Made by a program: the position numbers and the translations under genes | Shown here: piece after piece, positions 46,020-55,101 of the stretch | How positions within the stretch are numbered: position 1 is the stretch's first letter | How the letters are laid out: the number at the start of each line of letters is the position of its first letter | NCBI GenBank assembly: GCA_963800415.1 | Contig: CAWDBS010000059.1 | Location: forward strand, 58,388-122,387 | Direction of reading: 5' to 3' | DNA: 64,000 nucleotides | Origin: Palsa-504 sp963800415 | GTDB taxonomy: Bacteria > Actinomycetota > Actinomycetes > Streptosporangiales > Streptosporangiaceae | Notes under the pieces: model-generated | Databases searched by the model: none | Told to the model about the DNA's origin: nothing | Seen by the model: only the letters and a program-made list of their open reading frames with translations

Positions 46020-47301
46020 TTGATCAGCTGCCGAGCTGGGCCGACGGGCAGTGCCGGTCGCCTCATGCCAGATCAGCGGGAAGTTGCCGGCGCCAAGCTG
46101 CTCGGCGCGATGGAGCCGCCGGGTGACCGGCGGCTGGCGGGCCGGCGGTGCCGCGTTCCGCAGGGTGGTGAGCAGGGTCCGTGCCCGCAGCAGGACCATG
46201 GGCGACTGGGCTGCGGATTCGAGGAGGTCGTCCAGGCCGGTGCGCAGGTAGTCATCCCAGGACGGCAGGGCCAGCACGACCCGGACAGTCCCCGGCGTCA
46301 TCGGCCACCTCGGCCACGTCCAGGTCACGTGAGACCAGGGCCTGGAGCAGGCTCTCGATGGTGTCCAGCACCTGGACGGCGGTGGCCGGGTCGTTGACCG
46401 CCGGCGACAGCGCCCGCATGGCGATGTCGGCCAGCAGCCGGAACGCGAACAGCGGATCCTGGCCGAAGGTGCGCTCGGGCCCGGTCACCAGCCCGGCCAG
46501 GACCGCCGCGTCGGCCGCCTCGCCGCCGTGCAGGTCGGCGACGGGGGCCCCCTGCTGAAGCGTGTCGCCCATGCCGGCCCGCAGCACGATCACGGCGCCG
46601 TCGGCGGCGCGCAGCAGCCGGCCCAGGTCGAGTTGCTGCAAGATCGCCTGGCGGTGCGGCCACAGGACCGCCCGGTGCCGGGGCGGCAGCGGGGCAGCCG
46701 GCTTCCGGCCTGCCGGGCACGGCCGGCGGTACAGGTCGTCGATGATGCCGCGGCCCTGTGAGGCGATGGCCGCCAGCGTGGGTGCCAGCTGGATGGAGGC
46801 GAAGGCTTTGACCTGCAGGGTCCGGATCAGGGCGATGGCGGCGAGCAGCGCCGCTACCTCGGCGGCGGGCACGATCACCGAGACTTTCTGCTGGTCGCCG
46901 ATGACCAGGGCGGTGGTGACCGAGAACACGAACACCCCGACGGCGAAGGCGAATGTCCGCCACACGATCGGGTCGTCGCGGAACAGGGTCAGCCGGGGCG
47001 ACAGGCTGGTGAAGGCCCACTGCACGACCAGGAACAGCAGTGAGAAGATGACGGTCACCAGCCCCAGGATGCCGAAGCCCACCGCGACCAGCGCGTCCGT
47101 CACCCGGGAGCTGGCCACCGTGGACTCGAAGGTGATCCGGGGCAGCAGCAGGCCAAGCCCGAGCCCGGCCAGCGCGCACAGCAGCTGCACCAGGCCGGCC
47201 CGCAGCCGGCGCCGGGGCCGGGCGAACCGCCCGGGCGGGCGGTCAGCGAGCGACTGCGGCACCGCGTCGTGCCCGCCGGGTTCCGGTCGTGTCGTCATCA
47301 T
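46002..47301 (-). CDS. DUF2254 membrane protein, one +1 frame change
   Basis: Four hydrophobic segments in the N-terminal half (AGLVQLLCALAGLGLGLLLP; DALVAVGFGILGLVTVIFSL; TFAFAVGVFVFSVTTALVIG; VSVIVPAAEVAALLAAIALI) are followed by the cytoplasmic part typical of DUF2254 (FASIQLAPTLAAIASQGRGI; FGQDPLFAFRLLADIAMRAL with SPAVNDPATA). The frame changes by +1 near 46285 and continues RVVLALPSWDDYLRTGLDDL to a stop at 46002. Function unknown. It follows the GAP-family transporter gene by 38 bases on the same strand. Confidence 0.82.
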
Positions 47302-47339
47302 GGTGATGTCGCTTTCCTGCGGTCAGGGCTTCGTCGTTA

Positions 47340-48014
47340 TCAGGTCAACGGCGGGATGCCCTTGGCGATGAGGTTCACGCCGAGGACGAGGAATAGCACC
47401 GTCATCACGGCATCGTTGTGGACGGCGAGCCAGTCCTTCGCCGCGTCGAGTTGCGTCTTGGCGCGATCGCCGCCGGTGAGGTAGAAGACGACCGGGCCGG
47501 CGATGGTGAGGCTGCCGAGGACCACGAAGACGATGAGTGAGATGACCGCCTCGGCCGTGGAGGGCCCGGTCACCGCCAGTGCGGACCCGGCGCCGGCCGC
47601 CAGCAGGAGGTTCTTGGGGTTCACGCCCGCCAGCAGCAGGCCGAGCCCGAGCGCCTTGCCGGGCGCGAACGCGTCGATGCCGGCCATCCACTTGGGCATC
47701 TGCGGCTCGGTGCCCGGCGCCGGCCGGCTGCGCCAGCTGCGCCCGGCCAGGAGCAGGAACAGCACGCCGAAGACGATCTGCGCCCAGGAGACCCCGTCGG
47801 CGGCTGCGCTGTCGGTCGAGGCGCTGCCCGCGTCGGAGAGGAGGTAGGCGGCGCCGCTGACCACGGCGAGCGCGACGACCCAGCCGGCCAGGAACACCGG
47901 CCCGTTCACCTTGGCCCGGCCCGAGAACAGCATCAGGATCACCGCGATGATCGGCACCGGACTGATCGCCACGCCGATCGCGAAGGTCAGTACCTCGCTG
48001 ATCCCCTGTGCCAT
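47340..48014 (-). CDS. GAP/Sap family (LysE-like) transporter
   Basis: 224 aa with six predicted membrane segments. The start SEVLTFAIGVAISPVPIIAV, the FAPGKALGLGLLLAGVNPKN loop (the family's NPKN motif) and TIAGPVVFYLTGG are characteristic. Mycobacterial Sap/GAP proteins move glycolipids to the surface; related LysE-fold proteins export small solutes. Located between rhodanese and DUF2254 genes, it could export a product of the locus, such as sulfite; that is inference. Confidence 0.85.
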   Translation of the reverse strand: MAQGISEVLTFAIGVAISPVPIIAVILMLFSGRAKVNGPVFLAGWVVALAVVSGAAYLLSDAGSASTDSAAADGVSWAQIVFGVLFLLLAGRSWRSRPAPGTEPQMPKWMAGIDAFAPGKALGLGLLLAGVNPKNLLLAAGAGSALAVTGPSTAEAVISLIVFVVLGSLTIAGPVVFYLTGGDRAKTQLDAAKDWLAVHNDAVMTVLFLVLGVNLIAKGIPPLT

Positions 48015-48201
48015 ACCTGGTCCTTCCCGAGGTGGGGGCGGCGGGACGATTCCCGCCGCCCCATGTCTCGCTGCGCTCAGTCGGCAGCCCCTGGTCCGGG
48101 TGCCTGCGTCGCGGCCTGCTCGCGGAGGCTTACTCTGCGTCCTGGCGGACGGGTGAACGCGCCTCGTTCCTGAGGTCGCTAACGCGCTGACGGGCGGATG
48201 G

Positions 48202-48606
48202 TCAGATGCCGGAGTACTCGTGCTCGCCGACCGGCAGCCCGGCCTCGGTCCACCCTTTGAGGCCGCCGTCGAGGATGGCCACGTCGCCGTAGCCCATCGT
48301 CTTGAGGGTCAGGGCGGCGAGCGAGGCGCGGGCGCCGGAGGCGCACACGACGATGACCCGGCGGCCGGGGTCCAGGGCTTGGTTGTGGCGGGGGCTGGCC
48401 GGGTCGGCGAAGAACTCCAGCAGCCCCCGGGGCGCCGCCACCGACCCGTCGATGTGGCCGTGCTGCCACTCTTCGGGCTCGCGCACGTCGACGAACACGG
48501 CACCAGCGTCCAGCTCGTCCGCCGCCTTCTTCGGCGCCACCATGCCCACCTGGGCCCGGGCCTCGCCGATCATCTGCATCGCGGTCTTGGCCATTTCACT
48601 CACCAT
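48202..48606 (-). CDS. Rhodanese-like sulfurtransferase
   Basis: Single rhodanese domain, 134 aa, cytoplasmic. FVDVREPEEWQHGHIDGSVA (CH2A region) and the active-site loop VVCASGARAS with the catalytic Cys persulfide site; end AILDGGLKGWTEAGLP. The start may be at ATG 48594 rather than GTG 48606. Next to the DszB-like desulfinase on the same strand, 140 bases downstream of it, which suggests handling of sulfur released or sulfite formed. Confidence 0.9.
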   Translation of the reverse strand: MVSEMAKTAMQMIGEARAQVGMVAPKKAADELDAGAVFVDVREPEEWQHGHIDGSVAAPRGLLEFFADPASPRHNQALDPGRRVIVVCASGARASLAALTLKTMGYGDVAILDGGLKGWTEAGLPVGEHEYSGI

Positions 48607-48748
48607 TCTCTTGTTCTCACGGTCTTGTTCTCCCGGCCGCCAGCGGCGGCCGGGCCGGGCCAGCGGCGCCGCCCGGCCGCTCCTGGTGCGTGCGGCCCGT
48701 CACACCCGCTGGCTTTGCGCCGGGGATGGCGGGATGCCGCGGCGGCGG

Positions 48749-49925
48749 TTACCCGAGGCGGACGAGGCTGAGCTCCAGCTCGGAGGCCTCCGGCAGCTTG
48801 ACGGTGGTGATCTGCTTCCACTCCTCCGCCAGCAGCTCTTCGGCGGCCTTCTCCAGGAACTGCGGCGCGGCCCATTCGTGCACGTCGAAGTCGCGCTTGA
48901 TGTAGCCGTGGCTGAGCATGAAGTCCTTGCCGATCTCGACCGCGGCCAGGTTCCGCGGCGACAGGTTCGGCACCATGTCGACGCCCTTGATGCCCTGGTA
49001 GGTGTCCTCGACGTCGCGGTAGAACGTCTGCCGGTTCAAGATCACCGCGGCGGCGTGCTTGTGCTCGTTCGCCCACCGGCCGACCTTGATCATGGCCTTC
49101 ATGTAGGCGATGACGAGGTCGGGGTGCTCCTCGGCCATGACGTCGGTGCAGGTGATGACGGCGGGGCAGTTCGCCATCTGCAGCGTCCAGTCCGGGTAGC
49201 GGGACAGGTCCTCGATCGCCTTGAACTTGCCGGTGTCCTCCTGCAGGTGCTGGAACACCTTGCTCTGGGTGTAGATCGCGTCCACGACGCCCTTCTCCAG
49301 CGCGGTCTCCAGCGGCCGGAACGCCAGGTCGTGCTTGTGGTCACGGCGCAGCCACAGCTCCGAGGGGTTGTTCATCGTCACCTGGAGCATCTCCGGCTTG
49401 TCGTACCAGTCATCGGGGTAGGGGAACTCGACGATCTGCACGTCGTCGCGGGTCATGCCGTTGACCCGCAGCATCAGCTCGATCCCGGCGTGCTCCTGGA
49501 TCCGCCACCAGTCGTTCTTGATCGTGTTCAGGCTCTTGGTCAGCCCGACCTTCTTGCCCTTCAGGTCCGCCATCGTGGACGATGTCGTCGCGGGCCCGCA
49601 CCAGCATGCAGCCGCCCTCCCAGACCTGCGTCGCGCCGAGCAGCCGGGTGCGGCGGATGTCGGCGTGCACGGCGACCGGCGGGTACAGGCCGCCGAACCG
49701 GATCAGGTTGTCCAGGTTGTGGATGTAGTGCGGGTACCAGTTGTTCTCCTTCCGCGACCGGAAGTAGGCGTACTCCACGCCGATCTTCTTGAACTCCTCC
49801 CGGCACCACCCCAGCTCCTGGTCCACGTTGTTCGCCGACACCATCGGGCAGTTGGTGAAGTACACCTCGTCCCAGCGCAGCGGCACCGTGGTCGCCACCC
49901 TCGCGGGCGCATCAGTTGCAGTCAT
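48749..49925 (-). CDS. DszB-like sulfinate desulfinase (NMT1/ABC-SBP fold), one +1 frame change
   Basis: No signal peptide, so probably a cytoplasmic enzyme, not a transport protein. It aligns with 2'-hydroxybiphenyl-2-sulfinate desulfinase: VYFTNCPMVSANN (Cys26, equivalent to DszB Cys27), PHYIHNLDNLIRFGG (His66 and Arg76, ten residues apart as His60 and Arg70 in DszB), RRTRLLGATQV, and the late DVHEWAAPQFLEKAAE. The frame changes at 49577-49578; removing one C gives DDIVTMADLKGKKVG without a break and about 391 residues in total. GGAGG eight bases before ATG 49925. No dszA/dszC-like monooxygenase is adjacent, so the substrate is unknown. Confidence 0.82.
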
Positions 49926-50078
49926 TGGTCTCTCCTCCCCCTCGGGATCTCCCCGGCGCGGCATGCTCCGGCTTGGGCGGGCATCGCCTGCGGGAATTTG
50001 TACAACTGTTCACATTGCATTGCCGCAGGCCAGCGCCTGTCTAGGGCCGAAGGTCCCGGATCGGGTGGCCGTCTGGCC

Positions 50079-50624
50079 TCAGCGCGTGCGCGGCTGGGGG
50101 TCCGGCGGCGAGGGCCAGGGCGTGGCGCCCAGCCTGCGCGCAGACCGGGCCAGCTCCTCCCGCAGCGTCTCCAGCGGCACCTCGCCCAGCCCGCCCGCCT
50201 CGACCAGGTACGCCTCGAAGATCCGCCAGCCCAGCGCCGCCGCCACGATCTGCGCCGCCCGCAACCGGGCCGCCTCCTCAGCCATGCCATACCCGGCCAT
50301 CAGGGTCTGGGCCATCGCCACCACCGGGTTGAGATCACGGCGGCTCTCCAGGGACCGGCCCGAGATCACCAGCGCGGCGGCGATCCGCACCCATGTCCCC
50401 ATCACCGTGTCAGGGGAGAACCCCTGCCCCGACAGCGGGTTCTCCTCCACCGCCCGGGCCAGCTGATCAGAGACATGGCGGAACACCTCAGCCACCAGCT
50501 CCTCCCGGTGGCCGATGTACCGCTCGATCAGCGCAACGTGAACGTCGGCCGCCGCCGCGATGTCGCGAAGTGATACCGCGTCAACTCCGTGCTTGGCAAA
50601 CAGTGCCGCCGCGGCATCGAGCAC
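50079..50624 (-). CDS. TetR-family transcriptional regulator
   Basis: HTH: VLDAAAALFAKHGVDAVSLR, DIAAAADVHVALIERYIGHR. The C-terminal half is a generic TetR ligand domain (LAAALVISGRSLESRRDL-like, GWRIFEAYLVEAGGLGEV). Family-like residues (GGRPGRLTGPDEVRRA) continue upstream of the annotated GTG, but run into a stop; an ATG at 50709 (MSDARRSRQPG) joins them after one +1 step near 50665, so the real gene probably spans 50079-50709. Same strand and 154 bases upstream of the desulfinase gene; probable local regulator. Confidence 0.82.
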   Translation of the reverse strand: MLDAAAALFAKHGVDAVSLRDIAAAADVHVALIERYIGHREELVAEVFRHVSDQLARAVEENPLSGQGFSPDTVMGTWVRIAAALVISGRSLESRRDLNPVVAMAQTLMAGYGMAEEAARLRAAQIVAAALGWRIFEAYLVEAGGLGEVPLETLREELARSARRLGATPWPSPPDPQPRTR

Positions 50625-50709
50625 CGCCCGGCGGACCTCGTCCGGCCCGGTCAGGCGACCCGGCCGGCCGCCGGGGTCCCGGCTGGCGGGATCTGCGTGC
50701 GTCGCTCAT

Positions 50710-51111
50710 CGCCTCAATCATCCCTTAAGCCCTCAGCAGTCACGACGGGCTCACGTGCCCGCGAGCCTCCCGAGATCATCAAGGCCTGGTAGCACGCCCA
50801 TGTGCCCTTACCGGGCACCCGGCCTGCGGCAATAAGGAAGATCCTCAAGATCACGAACTGCAAGTCCGCGGCATGCGGCGTCCCCGCACCCGTTCCAGGG
50901 TAGGCGCAAGCTGCAGGTAGCCGCGCGGGCGCTGCTGAGCGTGTCATCCTGCTGGTCAGCCAGCCCGCGTTATACCGCGCCGCGTGGACGCCCCGGCTGG
51001 GCATGCCGGCCGCTGCCCGGCACCTCCACCCAGGAACCGGGCTACGAATACTACGGGAATCCGCCGGTAAGGCCGCCCGGCGATCGGCGGTCCTGCCCTA
51101 CCGTCGGGGAT
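50710..51111. other. Non-coding stretch between regulator and hypothetical gene
   Basis: About 400 bases with no convincing gene. Codon-position GC bias is weak and no family similarity is seen. It separates two genes that diverge from it, so it should hold their promoters; no clear hexamers or palindromes are visible. Confidence 0.5.
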
Positions 51112-51600
51112 ATGCCTGCCAGGAAGCGGCCTGCCCCCGAGGACACCGTGACCGCCCGCCGTGTCCTGCTCGACGGGCTCGCCCGCGACGCTGACATCTT
51201 CCAGCTGGTGAGCGAGCTTGCGCCCCTGCACCCGCGGGACAACACCTTCCCCGGCGAGGTGTTCCTCCACCTCGCCGCGGACGCGCTGGACTGGTGCAGG
51301 GCCAGCCGGGCCGACCCGCTGCCCCTGGAGGGACTACGCGAGCGGTTCCTGCCCGAGTGCGCCTTCCGCGGCCGGCAAAACACCAAGCTCCAGTACGCGG
51401 TGCTGGCCGCAGCAGCCCTCCATGGCGGGACCGAACCGGACCTGCTCGATGAGGTCGCCTGGTGGCAGGCCGACGACTTCTGGCAGTACGCCCTGTTCGC
51501 GGCGGTCGCCTGCATCCGCGCCGCCGCCAGCCGGGCGGGCGTCCCGGTGCGCCAGGCATGCCAGGACCTGGCCCAGCGCCCTGGCCACCCAGCGCCATAA
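51112..51600 (+). CDS. Conserved hypothetical protein, 162 aa
   Basis: All-helical, soluble protein: VTARRVLLDGLARDADIFQL, DNTFPGEVFLHLAADALDWC, LRERFLPECAFRGRQNTKLQ, FWQYALFAAVACIRAAASRA. It resembles uncharacterised actinobacterial proteins; no catalytic motif is evident. ATG 51112 is preferred over an upstream in-frame start at 50941 because the intervening codons are Pro/Arg-rich and unlike the rest. Confidence 0.65.
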   Translation: MPARKRPAPEDTVTARRVLLDGLARDADIFQLVSELAPLHPRDNTFPGEVFLHLAADALDWCRASRADPLPLEGLRERFLPECAFRGRQNTKLQYAVLAAAALHGGTEPDLLDEVAWWQADDFWQYALFAAVACIRAAASRAGVPVRQACQDLAQRPGHPAP

Positions 51601-52491
51601 CGACCAGTTCGGGACGCAGTGGAAGCGGTCATCTGACGGTGGGACGGCCGACCATAACGGCGGCTCGGTGAGCGTTCTCCCTAGCCTTATCAGTCACTCA
51701 GTGTGATGTATCAGTCGACGTAGCTCTGGGGCAACCTCAGGACGATCCGGTATGACTGGTTCACTTGAGGCATGCGCCGGCCACTGCTCGAGGTGCTCGT
51801 CGATGCGGCACTCGGCCGCGGAGACGACTACATGAGGCTTGACCCAACGCGCGATATGCGGCAGAAGCGGTCATTCGCGCCAAGCGCGGTGCTGCATAAA
51901 TATACGGCCCTGGCCACTGTCTGCTCGGCCGTAGTCGGGATTGCCAATGGCGCGAAGAGCTCTTGATAACCGCGCACCGACGTTCTGCTCGGCTCGGCCG
52001 CTGAGATCAGCGAGGCCTGCGACCGCGCCGAACGTGGTGTTCTGCGGCTTCGAGGCAGTTTGCACGGGGACACGTTCTTACTGGGATCGTGGGTGGGCGC
52101 TGAGCGTCCCGCCGCCGGCGGCGGCGATGGCCGGTCGCCTGACTGGGCGGCTCGGCGGCGACGAATAAGCCGGTAGTAGAGCTGGGCGGTCACGGCCTGG
52201 AAGCCTCGGCCGCGTCGGTGCCGGTTGGCACCTCGCCGCGGCGGGCGGCCCGGTCCACGATGGTGCCCATGATGGCGGCGCGGCCAGCATCCGCCGGGCG
52301 GCCCGCTGCCGTCCATGAGAACGAGGCTTTGGCAGTGGCGGCTGCCTCGCCGGGTGTATCGCCCGACGCGATGTGTCTGTAGGCGGCTCGCGCGCCCAGT
52401 GCGCAAATACTCCGGGGGGGGCTCGTCGTCGTCCAGGGCGCGGAGCTCGACACGGGGCGAGATCATCGCTGCGGGCACCTCGGCCCGCCCG
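51601..52491. other. Gene-poor stretch with regulator debris
   Basis: About 890 bases. Apart from a degraded TetR C-terminus on the minus strand (52150-52340) no gene is supported. Open frames exist on both strands, but none shows family similarity or consistent codon bias. Composition at 51840-52080 is less GC-rich than the surroundings. Confidence 0.5.
52150..52340 (-). pseudogene. TetR-family C-terminal fragment
   Basis: Minus strand: MGTIVDRAARRGEVPTGTDA followed, after a +1 step, by AVTAQLYYRLI. This is the usual end of TetR_C_11-type ligand domains (AxxRGELPxGTD...LYYRLL). The HTH half is not found. A few residues upstream (GRPADAGRAAI) are probably part of the same relic. Confidence 0.55.
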
Positions 52492-53841
52492 TCACGACGC
52501 CGGTACCGGTACGGGGGCGATGGAATTACCCGGACCGATGTCAGCGCAGCCGTTCTGGAAGGGCCGATTCTCGAACCGCTGGGCCAAGAAGGCCTGAGCC
52601 TGCTCAAAGAACGACGTGCCGGCCTGGGAGTGGTTAAGCCCATGGTAGATGCGGAGCTTGACCGGGACCCCCCGGTGGCAGTAGGTGTACGCAAGTTCCT
52701 GGACGTCTTTGGTGACGGTGACCCCGTCGCCGGTCGAGTCCGAGAGGCCGTTACCGATGAACAGCGGCCCGCGCGGGGTGCCGGCTCGGCTCATGATGAG
52801 GTCGTCGAAGATGCGGACGAAGACCGGGATTTTCTCGATGTCCTGGTACTGCGGCTTGAACATCTGCTCGGTCGTGAGGCCCGTGAAGGTTCCAGAACAC
52901 TGGGTCTGATCGGCGTTGGCGGCGGCGATGCCCTGGGGCGTGAAGTACTTGTCGAGGTCGCGGATGTCGAAGCCTCGGGCCAGGCCGTCCAGGTAGGAAG
53001 GGATCTGCCCGGTCCAGCTTGAATCCGGATTGTCGATGTAGGCGAGGTCGTGGAACAGGTCGACCGGGATGCCGCCCTCGGCCGCGCCCACGATGTCGAG
53101 GCGGGGGGCATAGGCGGGGGCCAGTTCGGAGGCGAACTCGGTGGCGACGGCGCCGCCCGAGTAACCGAGCATCCCTACTGGCGTGGAGGCCTCTGGCACG
53201 CCGAGCCACCTCTCGGCTGCCCGGATGGCATCGAGGGTCTCGTACCCGCTCTGCTGGCCCACCCCGTAGGCGGCGTCCTCTCCTTCGTAGTCCGCCATGA
53301 CCACGGTGTAGCCGGCAGCGACGTTGTCCCCGATGAAACCTGTCTCGCCCTCCGTGCCCGCCTCGAGGGTGTAGCTGGGGTCGCACTGGGCGCCGAGGGC
53401 GTCGTAGGACGTCTGGTAGGAGAACAGCCGGGTGGGAGTGGATGCCGGCTCGTCAAGAGGCTGGAACACGGTGACCACCGAGACCGTCCTGCAGCCGAGC
53501 TGATCGGTGCTGACGTAGAGGAGCTGAGTCGTCTTCACCGGCGTGTTCGCCCCGCCCCCGGCAAACGCGATGGTCCGCGTCCGCAAGATGGTTCCGGCGG
53601 CGTCCCGCGCCAGCGATCCGCTCCACTTGTAGAAGGGATCAGTGGTGGGCGGCAGCGGGCCCGATGCCCCAGCGGTCGCGGCCGGGGCTTGCGTCGTATC
53701 GGCGCAGCCTGACGGGCTGGCGGCGGCGGTGGTCGGGCTGGCGGCGGTGGTGGTCGTCGAAGCCGCGGCTGCGCCGGGTCTCGATGGGCCTCCGCCGCAG
53801 GCCGCAACAGCGACGCCGGCGGTGAGGGTTGCCGCCGTCAT
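52492..53841 (-). CDS. Secretory lipase (LIP family), leader interrupted by an in-frame TAG
   Basis: Alpha/beta hydrolase of the secretory lipase family, 449 aa from ATG 53841. Catalytic Ser in GMLGYSGGAVATEFASELAP, Asp in SDSTGDGVTV, His in YHGLNHSQAGTSFF. A Ser/Thr/Ala-rich linker follows lipobox VAVAAC. A better start exists upstream: ATG 53910 with GGAGG four bases before it, in the same frame, giving an Arg-rich leader; its codon 18 is TAG (53857-53859), immediately before RRAAFMTAATLTAG, a Tat-like motif. The mutation could be CAG to TAG. Reinitiation at 53841 would lack the twin arginines. Confidence 0.85.
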   Translation of the reverse strand: MTAATLTAGVAVAACGGGPSRPGAAAASTTTTAASPTTAAASPSGCADTTQAPAATAGASGPLPPTTDPFYKWSGSLARDAAGTILRTRTIAFAGGGANTPVKTTQLLYVSTDQLGCRTVSVVTVFQPLDEPASTPTRLFSYQTSYDALGAQCDPSYTLEAGTEGETGFIGDNVAAGYTVVMADYEGEDAAYGVGQQSGYETLDAIRAAERWLGVPEASTPVGMLGYSGGAVATEFASELAPAYAPRLDIVGAAEGGIPVDLFHDLAYIDNPDSSWTGQIPSYLDGLARGFDIRDLDKYFTPQGIAAANADQTQCSGTFTGLTTEQMFKPQYQDIEKIPVFVRIFDDLIMSRAGTPRGPLFIGNGLSDSTGDGVTVTKDVQELAYTYCHRGVPVKLRIYHGLNHSQAGTSFFEQAQAFLAQRFENRPFQNGCADIGPGNSIAPVPVPAS

Positions 53842-54066
53842 GAATGCGGCGCGGCGCTATCGCGGTCGCCGTCTCGGCTCGGTATAGGTCTCCTGCGGGA
53901 TGTTGTGCATAACGCCTCCGGGTTCGCGTGCGCGCTTGCCTTGGTCCCAGTTGTGCCATCCGGCCGGTAGCCGCGCGCCCGCCTGAGCGCCGGGAAGCTC
54001 TCCTGCAGCGCGTTCTTGACCTCGGGTGGAGGCGGCGGGTACCGACCCGGTCGTGCGGGTGCGTAG

Positions 54067-55101
54067 TCAGGTCCGGCGGCGCCGGATCCACCAGAAGCAG
54101 GTACCTGACAGCGCCGCGGCGAGCGCGAGGAACATCCCGGTTTCGTACCACTGGAGCGGCCAGTAGTGGCTCGCGGGCTGGTAAGTGACGCTTTGGTGCA
54201 AGTGGTAGGGCGCAAGGCAGGCGGCGATCTGGCTGACTGGGGGTCCTCCATTCTTAGTCGGAGGGCCCGACGTGTTCGGGAAGAGGCAGTTGCTGTGCGC
54301 GTATCCGTCGGCCACCTGGCCGGAGGAGTCCTCCACCGGTGGGGCGGATATCACCCACGCGCCCTGCGGTACGGGCAGGTCGATATTGATTTCGGCGCCG
54401 CCGCCGCTGGTGGAGACGCCGGTGAACTGGCTCGCGGTGGTCTTGTTGATGGGGAAGGTGACTGTGGTGGAGGGCAGCAGGCTGGGGCGGATGAGGGCGG
54501 GCACGAGGATCTGGATGCCGATGAACACTGCCAGGGTCACCGCCATCGCGGGAATGGTGCGGCGCAGTAGCAGTCCCGCGGTGGTACCCAGCGCAAAGGC
54601 GAAGGCGGCGTAGGCGATCGGGACGATGTCGCGTGAGGAGAAGGTCACGGCTGCGAACCGGCTGCCGCTGATGTGGTCGAGCGGCCCGGCCCACCAGGTC
54701 AGCAGGTAGCTGAGCACCGCGGCGGCGGCGATCGCGGCGAGGCCGACGCCGGTGAGCTTGACTGCGAGCCACCGGGTGCGCGTCACGCTCTGGTTCCAGG
54801 CGACCTGGTCGGTGCCCGTCTCAACTTCACGGGCGATCAGCGGGGCGCCCCAGAAAATGCCGATCAGCCCCGGGGCGGCGATCACGAGGAGCTGGGCAAG
54901 ATTGAGCTCGCCGTCGTAACTCTGCCCGAACCGGCTGAGCACATCGCCGCAGTCGTGGTGCGGTGTGCAGGCGGCCAGGTCGGCGCTGTAGGCGTGGTGC
55001 ATCTGGAGCCCGGTGATCAGGAAGTAGATCGAGGCTGCGGCGAGGATGGCCAGTGCGGCGAGGGCCTGGGAGCGGAATTGGCGCCAGGTGAGCCAGATCA
55101 T
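54067..55101 (-). CDS. ABC transporter permease (ABC-2 type)
   Basis: 345 aa, six hydrophobic segments, starting MIWLTWRQFRSQALAALAIL; others include LLVIAAPGLIGIFWGAPLIA, AIAAAAVLSYLLTWWAGPLD and VTLAVFIGIQILVPALI. A long extracytoplasmic loop lies before the last segment (MFLALAAALSGTCFWWIRRR). ATG 55101 overlaps the ATPase stop (ATGA). Third gene of a YtrA-type regulator/ATPase/permease operon, which usually responds to cell-wall stress or antibiotics. Confidence 0.9.
   Translation of the reverse strand: MIWLTWRQFRSQALAALAILAAASIYFLITGLQMHHAYSADLAACTPHHDCGDVLSRFGQSYDGELNLAQLLVIAAPGLIGIFWGAPLIAREVETGTDQVAWNQSVTRTRWLAVKLTGVGLAAIAAAAVLSYLLTWWAGPLDHISGSRFAAVTFSSRDIVPIAYAAFAFALGTTAGLLLRRTIPAMAVTLAVFIGIQILVPALIRPSLLPSTTVTFPINKTTASQFTGVSTSGGGAEINIDLPVPQGAWVISAPPVEDSSGQVADGYAHSNCLFPNTSGPPTKNGGPPVSQIAACLAPYHLHQSVTYQPASHYWPLQWYETGMFLALAAALSGTCFWWIRRRRT

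Noticed and set aside
48749..49925. Interpretation as a sulfonate ABC transporter binding protein
   Set aside because: No signal peptide or lipobox, no permease or ATPase nearby, and the DszB catalytic residues with correct spacing are present.
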